DNA from: a bacterium
GTDB taxonomy: Bacteria; Patescibacteriota; JAUYIX01
NCBI GenBank assembly: GCA_030688115.1
Contig: JAUYIX010000035.1
Location: forward strand, 1 to 17,154
Direction of reading: 5' to 3'
DNA length: 17,154 nt
Part shown: positions 7,828 to 13,546 of the stretch, piece after piece
How the letters are laid out: the number at the start of each line of letters is the position of its first letter
Position numbering within the stretch: the stretch's first letter is position 1
Program-made: the position numbers and the translations under genes
Notes under the pieces: generated by a model
What the model was told of the DNA's origin: nothing
Seen by the model: only the letters and a program-made list of their open reading frames with translations
Databases searched by the model: none

Positions 7828-7854
7828 AGCCAGTGGAACGTACTTCCACTGGCT
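7828..7854 (+). repeat. spacer-free form of scaffold b
   Basis: AGCCAGTGGAA-cgtac-TTCCACTGGCT: the same outer stem as the loaded b units at 8460-8517 and 11195-11250, but with a 5-nt loop and no spacers. An identical copy stands at 10559-10585. Confidence 0.7.
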
Positions 7855-7858
7855 CCTT

Positions 7859-7908
7859 CTCTCGAGGTTCATCCGGTTGCAATAAGTGCAGGAGATGAGC
7901 TTGGAGAG
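7859..7908 (+). repeat. connector hairpin c (never carries spacers)
   Basis: CTCTCGAGGTTCATC pairs with GATGAGCTTGGAGAG (14 of 15 pairs, some G-U) around a nested TGCA...TGCA mini-stem. Near-identical copies at 10590-10639 and, more diverged, 8521-8575. Its 3' arm runs into the 5' arm of the following d unit (shared GAG). Confidence 0.6.
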
Positions 7909-8220
7909 AGGGTGCGGACGGAAGGAAGATTGTCTACGAATGGATTCCTGTCCAAACCCTCGCTCTTTTTTAGACTCAATGACCGCAAGGACGTTCTTGA
8001 TACTGTTACCGAATGAGAGTTTGTCCAAGCGGTCACCTTTTGGCCGAACCCGTTGCCCCTCGTGCATATCGAGTCCTCGTTTGTGGTCGGCCATCCTTTT
8101 TGCAAGTGAGACGAGGGAGTCGTTGTTAAACGTCAGCGATGATGTCTCACTCGCAATTCTCTTGGTAGGCGCACGCAGGGTGCCGTGTAACACGATGCCA
8201 TCATTGTGCGCCTACCTCCT

Positions 8221-8253
8221 TCTCTCAAGATTCTTTAGTGGAGTTTTGAGAGA
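8221..8253 (+). repeat. connector hairpin i (never carries spacers)
   Basis: TCTCTCAA/TTGAGAGA with an unvarying inner sequence; the copy at 10953-10985 is identical, and 10310-10349 is a related form (CTCTTTTG/CAAAAGAG). Always directly before a d unit and overlapping its first bases. Confidence 0.55.
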
Positions 8254-8572
8254 GGGTGCGGACGAGAGGATTCTTGTCTACGATCGACCTTCTGTCCAAA
8301 CCCTCGCTTGTACTTTTTAGATCTTAGTTTTGGCCGCAGCGGACGTTGGAGGTGTTGTAAAAACGTTTCGAGAGTTGTCCGCTGCGGCCTCCTTTTTGGC
8401 AGATCGACGTTCGTCGTTGTGTTACTTCGACACGTCTGTTGTCGATCTGCCAATCTTTTAGCCAGTGGGACGACAATGAGATTGTCGCGAGACGATTGAT
8501 AGACTGTCCCACTGGCTCCTTCTCTCGAGGTTCATCCGTTTGCAAAATCTGCAACAGAGATGAGTCTCAAGA

Positions 8573-8621
8573 GAGGGTCCGAGTAACTATGTGATCGCGA
8601 GTTCACCCTCTAGTCGCGATC
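8573..8621 (+). promoter_or_regulatory. degenerate d unit forming two competing stems ahead of the protein gene
   Basis: GAGGGT (8573-8578) can pair with ACCCTC (8605-8610), the remnant of a d scaffold without GGAC/GTCC. GATCGCGA (8593-8600) can pair with TCGCGATC (8614-8621). The two stems interleave, so they exclude each other or form a pseudoknot. They lie 66 nt upstream of the start codon of the IS110/Nop-like gene, where a switch between array RNA and mRNA would be useful; regulation is inferred. Confidence 0.4.
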
Positions 8622-8686
8622 GTTATCAAATACTCCTTTGGAGTTAAAAAGCAGACCGAAAGGTCATTCCAAAAGAAGGAGCTGAC

Positions 8687-10183
8687 ATGAGATACATCGG
8701 AATCCGTTACCGCATCAAGCAGACCGCCAAGAAGGAGGCGCGACCGACGCAGGTCGCCATCCTGGACGAGCAGGGCAAGGTCCGGCGCTACGACCTTGAG
8801 ACCGAGCAGGCCGAGTACGACTGGCTCCGGGGTCGCTACCCAACCAAGTACCGGGTCAGCCAGGCCGGCGAGGACATCTCACTCATCCCTCAGCACCAGA
8901 TCATCTGGAAGAGGGCTAAGGCCGGGGTCAACCTCGAGGAGCACATCTCCCGACAGAACCCCGAGACCAAGAAGACCGACGTCCAGATCGCCCGCATCCC
9001 CATCGAGTGGGACGGGTATCAGGCGGAGGACCAGGTGGGCCTCGTGCTCTCCGGGTCCGCCAACCCGCTTGCTTACGCTCTCTCCCGCCGCGGTGAAAGG
9101 ATCGGTGCGGCAGCGTACCGGCTCAACTCCAAGACCCTGAGCGAGCATCGCAGTGCCAAGCTGGGGCTCGATAACCAGCCGACCCCCCTCACGGACAAGA
9201 CGTCCAAGGACGACGACTCCCTGATCGTGGCGGAACTGCTCCGCGACAACATGGATCTCTTTTACCCGGTCACTCCGCGCGAGCGGGACATGATCGATCT
9301 GGTCGAGAAGTACAGGAGCCGGCAGATCATCCAGCATGAGCGGATCAAGTGCGAGCAGCGCATCCGTCATAATATGAAGAACCGGCTCTACCTTGACCCT
9401 GATGGCGACTACCCAGAGCGTGAGTTGGAGGTTCTGTATGGCGAGCACCGGGCTAACAACAAGATCTTCAAGGCGCACTCCGACGAGGAGAAGGCCAGAG
9501 AGAAGGAGTTGGCGGCGGCGATCAAGAAGTACGACGTATACCAGGTGCTATTCAAGAACCTCACCGGAGTCGGAGTCATGATCGCAACGCGGATACTCGT
9601 GGCGGTCAAGGACGTACGGCTCTTTGCCACCAAGCACAAGCTCAAGGCCTATCTTGGGGCTCACGTGATGCGCGGTGGCAAGTACGGTGACCGGCCGCGC
9701 AGTGTGCAGTTCCCCCGGCGACGGAAGGGGGCGCATGCCAACTGGCACGCTGATGGGCGGCAGGGGCTGTACCTGTTAGCGGAACAGTGCAACAGGCGGC
9801 CCGGATCCCATTGGGGACAGCGGCTGCTCGCCAACAAGGCGCACTTCCGCGCCGTGCATCCCGAGCCGATCGAGGTCGAGGAGGCGGTGGTGCGGTTCGA
9901 CAACGGGCAGCCGGTTGTGACCAAAAAGTCTAGGGTCCGCACGCTCTGGACTAACGGACACGTGCACAACTCTGCCAAGTGGAGGACGATCACGCAGTTC
10001 GTGGAGACCCTCTGGCGGGATTGGACGTACCTCGAAAAGTGCATCCAAGAGGGCATCCCGGTGAATGACCTGGCCTACGAGTGGATGATGCCGCCCCAGC
10101 CGGACGCGGGCAGCGGCGAATTCACTCTCGTCGAGGACCCCGGGGCCGAGGAGTCCGAGATCAAGGACGAGTCGGTCGCGTAG
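8687..10183 (+). CDS. IS110/Nop-like guide-RNA-binding protein candidate (Tas-like), apparently inactive RuvC-like domain
   Basis: A 498-residue protein. Residues 1-190 look like the RuvC-like (DEDD) domain of IS110 transposases: YIGIRYR at 3-9, VAILDEQGKV at 23-32, VGLVLSGSANPLAYALSRRG at 117-136 and TDKTSKDDDSLIVAELLRDN at 169-188. In IS110 these carry Asp, Glu and two Asp; here the first is Arg7 and the second Ser122, while D170 and D175-D177 remain. A charged helical stretch spans about 200-285. Residues 287-325 (LTGVGVMIATRILVAVKDVRLF ... LKAYLGAH) match the helix-hairpin-helix core shared by IS110 Transposase_20 and Nop domains. The Ser-Gly that follows in IS110 reads Arg-Gly-Gly (329-331). 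The acidic tail (470-498) looks disordered. GAAGGAG lies 5 nt before ATG. Codons favour AAG, CTC and GTC, unlike neighbouring genes, suggesting transfer. It lies between two guide-like arrays, so an RNA partner is inferred; cleavage seems unlikely. Confidence 0.75.
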   Translation: MRYIGIRYRIKQTAKKEARPTQVAILDEQGKVRRYDLETEQAEYDWLRGRYPTKYRVSQAGEDISLIPQHQIIWKRAKAGVNLEEHISRQNPETKKTDVQIARIPIEWDGYQAEDQVGLVLSGSANPLAYALSRRGERIGAAAYRLNSKTLSEHRSAKLGLDNQPTPLTDKTSKDDDSLIVAELLRDNMDLFYPVTPRERDMIDLVEKYRSRQIIQHERIKCEQRIRHNMKNRLYLDPDGDYPERELEVLYGEHRANNKIFKAHSDEEKAREKELAAAIKKYDVYQVLFKNLTGVGVMIATRILVAVKDVRLFATKHKLKAYLGAHVMRGGKYGDRPRSVQFPRRRKGAHANWHADGRQGLYLLAEQCNRRPGSHWGQRLLANKAHFRAVHPEPIEVEEAVVRFDNGQPVVTKKSRVRTLWTNGHVHNSAKWRTITQFVETLWRDWTYLEKCIQEGIPVNDLAYEWMMPPQPDAGSGEFTLVEDPGAEESEIKDESVA

Positions 10184-10188
10184 TGTGT

Positions 10189-10264
10189 GGTGAGGGGGAC
10201 GTTTCATTTGACGTCCCGAGTATGGACGAGTAGGAGGTTGTCCTCCTCACCTTTTGTTCTTTAG
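10189..10264 (+). terminator. branched hairpin after the IS110/Nop-like gene, possible terminator
   Basis: GGGACGT/ACGTCCC (10196-10217) and AGGAGG-ttgt-CCTCCT (10232-10247) stand inside an outer GGTGAG/CTCACC pair, followed by CTTTTGTTCTTTAG. The T-run is interrupted, so read-through into the right array is possible. Confidence 0.4.
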
Positions 10265-10276
10265 TCAGGTAATAGT

Positions 10277-10307
10277 AGGTAGGTGCAACATCGTGTTGCA
10301 CCTACCT
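10277..10307 (+). repeat. spacer-free form of scaffold h
   Basis: AGGTAGGTGCAACA-tcg-TGTTGCACCTACCT, a perfect 14-bp stem with a 3-nt loop. The outer part matches the h scaffold GGTAGGCGCAC (8164, 10896) with a paired change. It opens the right array. Confidence 0.6.
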
Positions 10308-10492
10308 CTCTCTTTTGTGGGTTAATCTTTGGATGAACTCGCAAAAGAGGGTGCGGACGCTGTTACGGTTGTAGAAGACGACCGCACATTTGTCCAAACC
10401 CTCGCTTGTACTTTTTAGATCTTATTTTGGCCGCAGCGGACGTTTTGCGTTGTGTAAACACGTAAGGCTTACTGCCCGCTGCGGCCTCCTTT

Positions 10493-11128
10493 TTGGCAGA
10501 TCGACGTGTGGCCTGTTGTCACGCGACGATGCCGGTCTTGTCGATCTGCCAATCTCTTAGCCAGTGGAACGTACTTCCACTGGCTCCTTCTCTCGAGGTT
10601 CATCCGGTTGCAAAAAGTGCAGGGGATGAGCTTGGAGAGAGGGTGCGGACGACGGGCTGTTTGTCTACGAATAAACAAATGTCCAAACCCTCGCTCTTTT
10701 TTAGACTCAATGACCGCAAGGACGCTCGCAAGGCTGTTACGAAGTACAGATTGTCCAAGCGGTCACCTATTGGCCTAACCACGTTGTCCCTCGTGCATTA
10801 GCGAGTCTTTGTTTGTGGTCGGCCATCCTTTTTGCGAGTGAGACGAGAGTGTTACTGTTAAACGTTGTGGAACGTGTCTCACTCGCAATTCTCTTGGTAG
10901 GCGCACGGCAGGTCCCGTGTAACACGATGTAACCATTGTGCGCCTACCTCCTTCTCTCAAGATTCTTTAGTGGAGTTTTGAGAGAGGGTGCGGACGACGA
11001 TATATATGTCTGCGATTGTGAATTTGTCCAAACCCTCGCTTGTACTTTTTAGATCTTAGTTTTGGCCGCAGCGGACGTTGACTCATTTGTTTTGGACGTG
11101 GATGGGAATGTCCGCTGCGGCCTCCTTT
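10493..11128 (+). repeat. one full turn of the ~635-bp super-repeat
   Basis: The order a-b-c-d-e-f-g-h-i-d-j runs from 10493 to the next a unit at 11129 (636 bp), and from 7763 to 8396 (633 bp) in the left array. Stems and linkers are almost identical between the two turns; the 10-nt tracts are not. Confidence 0.75.
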
Positions 11129-11194
11129 TTGGCAGATCGACGTTGGGGCCTCTGTTCTTATACGTACGGCCTCTTGTCGATCTGCCAATCTTTT

Positions 11195-11256
11195 AGCCAG
11201 TGGGACGACAGATCGCTTGTCATTACGACAATACGCCTGTCCCACTGGCCTTTTTT
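11195..11256 (+). terminator. last array unit doubling as intrinsic terminator
   Basis: The final b unit (GCCAGTGGGAC/GTCCCACTGGC) is followed directly by TTTTTT (11251-11256). No other unit is followed so closely by six T, so array transcription probably ends here, before ruvB. Confidence 0.6.
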
Positions 11257-11293
11257 AACCCCAAATATCGGCTTAAGGATGTCCTTTGGGGTT
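11257..11293 (+). other. hairpin between array end and ruvB
   Basis: AACCCCAAA and TTTGGGGTT form a perfect 9-bp stem around a 19-nt loop. It marks the island's right edge; it is not of the array type (no ACG/TGT boxes). It may be a boundary repeat or a second stop for transcription. Confidence 0.4.
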
Positions 11294-11314
11294 CTGCCAA
11301 ACTATGGATATACT
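11286..11314 (+). promoter_or_regulatory. possible ruvB promoter
   Basis: TATACT (11309-11314) with a weak TTGGGG (11286-11291) 17 bp upstream. The predicted start is at about 11321, exactly at an in-frame ATG, so a leaderless ruvB message is possible. Confidence 0.4.
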
Positions 11315-11320
11315 GATTAC

Positions 11321-12406
11321 ATGGCAATACAACGCACGGCCGGACCAATCTCGGGTGCCAAGGACCGTAATACAAAAGGGGTGATGAGCGATCGGGTGGC
11401 CGAGCCCGAGGTGCGGCGCAGTGAGGCCACCCTCGAGCTAAATTTGCGTCCTAAAAATCTTGACGAGTTTGTTGGCCAAAGCGCGCTCAAAAAAAACTTG
11501 CGGGTATTTTTGACGGCCGCGCAAAAGCGGGGCGAGCCGATCGAACACGTACTGCTCTCGGGCCCTCCCGGCCTCGGCAAAACCACGCTGGCACATATTA
11601 TTGCCGCCGAGATGGGCGTGCACTTAGTGGTCACCAGCGGACCGGCCATCGAGCGACAGGGTGACTTGGCGGCCATGCTCACCAACCTCAAAGAGGGCGA
11701 CATCCTATTTATCGACGAGATTCACCGACTGCACCGCACCGTCGAGGAGATACTATATCCGGCCATGGAGGATTACGCGCTCGATTTGGTAGTCGGTAAA
11801 GGGCCCGGGGCGCGCTCGCTGAGACTGGACTTACCAAAATTTACGGTGATCGGAGCAACCACCCGGCTTGGAATGCTCTCGGGGCCTTTACGCGATCGCT
11901 TTGGCGGTATTTATCGGCTCAGCTTTTATACGCCCGATGACATTGCCTTGATTTTGAACCGTTCTGCCAAAATACTTACTATCAAAATAGAACCGGGAGC
12001 CGTGCAGGCGTTGGCCGGCCGCGCGCGCTTGACTCCGCGCATCGCCAACCGCCTACTCAAGCGCGTACGCGATTTTGCCGAGGTGGCCGGAGAGCCGACC
12101 ATTACCAAACCCGTTGCCGAGGCCGCCCTGGACCAATTGGGGGTCGACCGAGTCGGCCTCGATAACCTGGATCAGGCCTATCTCAAGACGCTGGTCGAGC
12201 GGTTTGGTGGCGGACCGGTCGGGATCAACGCCATCGCTGCCAGCATCGGTGAGGATGAGAACAGCCTACTCGATGTGGTCGAACCGTTTTTACTCCAGGC
12301 CGGCTTGATCGACCGCACCCACCGCGGTCGCGTCGCCACCCAAAAAGCGTATACTCATGTAGGTATGCAAATGCCAAAAACAATAACGCAACTTAAGTTA
12401 GCCTGA
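11321..12406 (+). CDS. ruvB: Holliday junction branch-migration helicase RuvB
   Basis: RuvB is the AAA+ motor of the RuvAB complex, driving branch migration at recombination junctions. Visible parts: LRPKNLDEFVGQ at the start, Walker A GPPGLGKTT, Walker B FIDEIHR, sensor GATTRLGMLSGPLRDRFG, and the C-terminal winged helix with GGGPVGINAIAASIGED and the hallmark RTHRGRVAT. From the ATG at 11321 the protein has 361 residues; from the ATG at 11384 (MSDRVAEP) it has 340, the usual family length and a typical RuvB beginning. The frame stays open upstream into the array (to 11078), but that part is array sequence. I keep 11321 because a promoter points at it; 11384 is an equal alternative. Its stop overlaps the next start by one base. 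ruvA and ruvC are not here. Confidence 0.95.
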   Translation: MAIQRTAGPISGAKDRNTKGVMSDRVAEPEVRRSEATLELNLRPKNLDEFVGQSALKKNLRVFLTAAQKRGEPIEHVLLSGPPGLGKTTLAHIIAAEMGVHLVVTSGPAIERQGDLAAMLTNLKEGDILFIDEIHRLHRTVEEILYPAMEDYALDLVVGKGPGARSLRLDLPKFTVIGATTRLGMLSGPLRDRFGGIYRLSFYTPDDIALILNRSAKILTIKIEPGAVQALAGRARLTPRIANRLLKRVRDFAEVAGEPTITKPVAEAALDQLGVDRVGLDNLDQAYLKTLVERFGGGPVGINAIAASIGEDENSLLDVVEPFLLQAGLIDRTHRGRVATQKAYTHVGMQMPKTITQLKLA

Positions 12407-12621
12407 TGGATTTTTTGAGCTTTGATGTCCTCAGAATTATCCTCTTGATTATTTTTTTAGCCTTTTTGGCTTTTTATCTTTTGTATGGGCTGTTTGCCAT
12501 ATACCACGCTCTCAAGTACGGCTTTAAGAGCGACAAACTAACCTACCCGGCCTTGATCCTATTTTTAATTGGAAGTGGCGTGCTTATCACGCTTACTTTT
12601 CTTGCTTTTCCGTTAGCCTAA
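12406..12621 (+). CDS. small membrane protein with two helices, unknown function
   Basis: A 71-residue protein with two membrane segments (about 8-32 and 47-69) joined by a short polar loop (HALKYGFKSDKL). I do not recognise a family. Its ATG overlaps the ruvB stop (TGATG), indicating translational coupling, and the next gene follows after 5 bp, so it sits in a ruvB-membrane protein-PH protein operon. This spacing makes it a real gene. Confidence 0.75.
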   Translation: MDFLSFDVLRIILLIIFLAFLAFYLLYGLFAIYHALKYGFKSDKLTYPALILFLIGSGVLITLTFLAFPLA

Positions 12622-12626
12622 AACCC

Positions 12627-13253
12627 ATGTTAGATCGCAACAACCTTTATCCCGGCCAACGCAGTGATGAGAAAATACTAATCTTTACGCGGCGCCATTG
12701 GATCCAGTTTTTTAGCTCTATGCTGGCGGTCCTGGCCCTGGTTGCAGCCTACATTGCTGCGGCAATCGTGATCGTGCGCGTTACCCCGCTTGATTTTACC
12801 GATGGGATTCCGCGCTTGGTGTTGATTACCGTGACGGGGATCGTACTTTTGCTGGCCTGGCTATTTTTATACGTAAAATTTATCGACTACTATCTTGACG
12901 TCTGGATTTTGTCTAATGAGCGCATCGTGCAGATCAAGCAGCGTAGTTTGTTCAACCGGCAAATTACCGAGCTTGATTTGTCGACCGTGCAGGACGTACA
13001 GAGCAAAGTAAAGGGTATCTTTGGCACTTTTTTGGGGTATGGGACAATTTTTGTGCAGACCGCCGGTACGACTGAGCTGCTGGAGTTCCGCTATATGCCC
13101 GACCCTTATCTGGTCGAGAAAAAAATCATTGATCGGCAGACCGCACTTGAGGAGCGCACTAAAAAAGAGATTAGTGGTGCTATCTCACGGGGAGAACAGC
13201 CCAGCGATCGCGCCGTTGAGCGCCTGGGCAACCAACTACCTGATATTGATTAA
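12627..13253 (+). CDS. PH domain-containing membrane protein (bPH_2 / DUF304-like)
   Basis: A 208-residue protein. Residues 1-22 are cytosolic (LYPGQRSDEKILIFTRRHW, a common opening in this family); two membrane helices follow at about 27-51 and 62-84; the bacterial PH-like domain covers about 88-170 (YLDVWILSNERIVQIKQRSLFNRQ, LDLSTVQDVQSKVKGI, GYGTIFVQTAG, and FRYMPDPYLVEKKI). The C-terminal 35 residues are charged. Such proteins are common in Gram-positives and in the Candidate Phyla Radiation, but their role is not known. It is the third gene of the ruvB operon and meets the minus-strand small gene tail to tail (12 bp gap). Confidence 0.85.
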   Translation: MLDRNNLYPGQRSDEKILIFTRRHWIQFFSSMLAVLALVAAYIAAAIVIVRVTPLDFTDGIPRLVLITVTGIVLLLAWLFLYVKFIDYYLDVWILSNERIVQIKQRSLFNRQITELDLSTVQDVQSKVKGIFGTFLGYGTIFVQTAGTTELLEFRYMPDPYLVEKKIIDRQTALEERTKKEISGAISRGEQPSDRAVERLGNQLPDID

Positions 13254-13265
13254 CGTCCGGTCCGC

Positions 13266-13466
13266 CTAGCGCGTCTCGTCGTAAGGGTAATAATCGAGGT
13301 CTCCTGGTAGACAGTCGCCGTCCTGATCCAGCGGACTGATAGTACAGGGCGCCGGGGTGCCTACGACTTGAGTTTGTGCGCTACCCGAGTACAGGACGAG
13401 TGCTGCGATTCCGGCACCTATCACTAGGGCGCCAAGTAAGGTCAAAATAAAATAGGAGGTTTTCAT
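13266..13466 (-). CDS. short exported protein with a calcium-loop-like acidic tail
   Basis: A 66-residue protein: an N-terminal membrane segment or signal peptide (about residues 4-27, YFILTLLGALVIGAGIAALVL), a short linker, then PLDQDGDCLPGDLDYYPYD. The DxDGDxxPxDxD pattern resembles one thrombospondin type 3 / calcium-binding repeat, with one of two cysteines inside it. No Shine-Dalgarno is evident; a TAAAAT box lies upstream on the minus strand without a good -35. It is plausible as a small cell-surface protein, divergent from the large surface protein gene, but could be spurious. Confidence 0.5.
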   Translation of the reverse strand: MKTSYFILTLLGALVIGAGIAALVLYSGSAQTQVVGTPAPCTISPLDQDGDCLPGDLDYYPYDETR

Positions 13467-13546
13467 AGGGAGTTAGCAGTCTGCTTTAGATTTTGTTAAG
13501 CGTATTTTAGTCTTTTTTTAAGCATTGGGCTACTACGCTGTTCTAC

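Larger units (their letters stand above)
7763..8610 (+). ncRNA. left guide-like hairpin array: 10 two-spacer units plus spacer-free hairpins
   Basis: A chain of stem-loops. Each loaded unit is outer stem-ACG-N10-TGT-(2 to 6 nt)-ACG-N10-TGT-outer stem; ACG/TGT pairs close both the outer stem and a tiny inner hairpin, leaving two facing 10-nt tracts. Units (scaffold letter; 9-nt cores of the two tracts): 7763-7821 a ccccgctgt/atgatacct (diverged inner part); 7908-7961 d gaaggaaga/atggattcc; 7981-8034 e ttcttgata/atgagagtt; 8041-8093 f ttgcccctc/gtcctcgtt; 8101-8155 g agggagtcg/cagcgatga; 8164-8216 h cagggtgcc/tgccatcat; 8252-8305 d agaggattc/tcgaccttc; 8332-8389 j ttggaggtg/ttcgagagt; 8396-8453 a ttcgtcgtt/cacgtctgt; 8460-8517 b acaatgaga/ttgatagac. 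Stem starts: a GGCAGATCGAC, b AGCCAGTGGGAC, d GAGGGTGCGGAC, e GACCGCAAGGAC, f TGGCCGAACC, g TGCAAGTGAGAC, h GGTAGGCGCAC, j GGCCGCAGCGGAC. Linkers are T/C-rich. There is no open frame with coding character. It resembles bridge-RNA binding loops and tigRNA arrays; function as guides is inferred. Confidence 0.8.
10277..11256 (+). ncRNA. right guide-like hairpin array: 12 two-spacer units plus spacer-free hairpins
   Basis: Same unit plan and scaffolds as the left array, in the same cyclic order, with inner loops of 1-6 nt. Units (scaffold; 9-nt cores of the two tracts): 10347-10403 d ctgttacgg/ccgcacatt; 10429-10486 j ttttgcgtt/aaggcttac (one A-C mismatch in the stem); 10493-10552 a tgtggcctg/tgccggtct; 10639-10692 d acgggctgt/ataaacaaa; 10712-10764 e ctcgcaagg/agtacagat; 10771-10825 f ttgtccctc/gtctttgtt; 10833-10887 g agagtgtta/tgtggaacg; 10896-10948 h gcaggtccc/tgtaaccat; 10984-11037 d acgatatat/ttgtgaatt; 11064-11122 j ttgactcat/ggatgggaa; 11129-11188 a ttggggcct/acggcctct; 11195-11250 b acagatcgc/caatacgcc. 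Spacer-free elements: h-type at 10277-10307, i-type at 10310-10349 and 10953-10985, b-type at 10559-10585, c at 10590-10639. No promoter was seen at its own start, so it may be read from the left array promoter or from the protein gene. Guide function is inferred. Confidence 0.8.

Noticed and set aside
7789..8320. Open frames of 60-144 codons on both strands in the left array (similar ones at 10469-11245)
   Set aside because: They follow the hairpin repeats, recur as shifted copies in both arrays, and have no ribosome-binding sites or domain features.
8879..9478. 199-codon minus-strand frame opposite the IS110/Nop-like gene
   Set aside because: A typical antisense shadow of a GC-rich gene; no recognisable family, and it lies entirely within the coding strand gene.
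8687..10183. A normal, active IS110 insertion element
   Set aside because: Key catalytic positions seem lost, and the gene is embedded in a ~3.5-kb array of 22 loop units rather than a single short bridge-RNA region. A remnant of such an element remains the best alternative origin.
7763..11256. CRISPR array
   Set aside because: No uniform direct repeat and no 25-40 nt spacers; the variable tracts are 10 nt, come in facing pairs inside hairpins, and no Cas-like gene is present.
7763..11256. Integron attC sites
   Set aside because: The hairpins have about attC length, but they stand in direct succession without gene cassettes, lack recognisable GTTRRRY core sites, and no integrase is present.
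11078..11320. Upstream extension of the ruvB reading frame
   Set aside because: The open frame runs through array hairpins 11064-11250 and gives a peptide unlike any RuvB N-terminus; it is open by chance.
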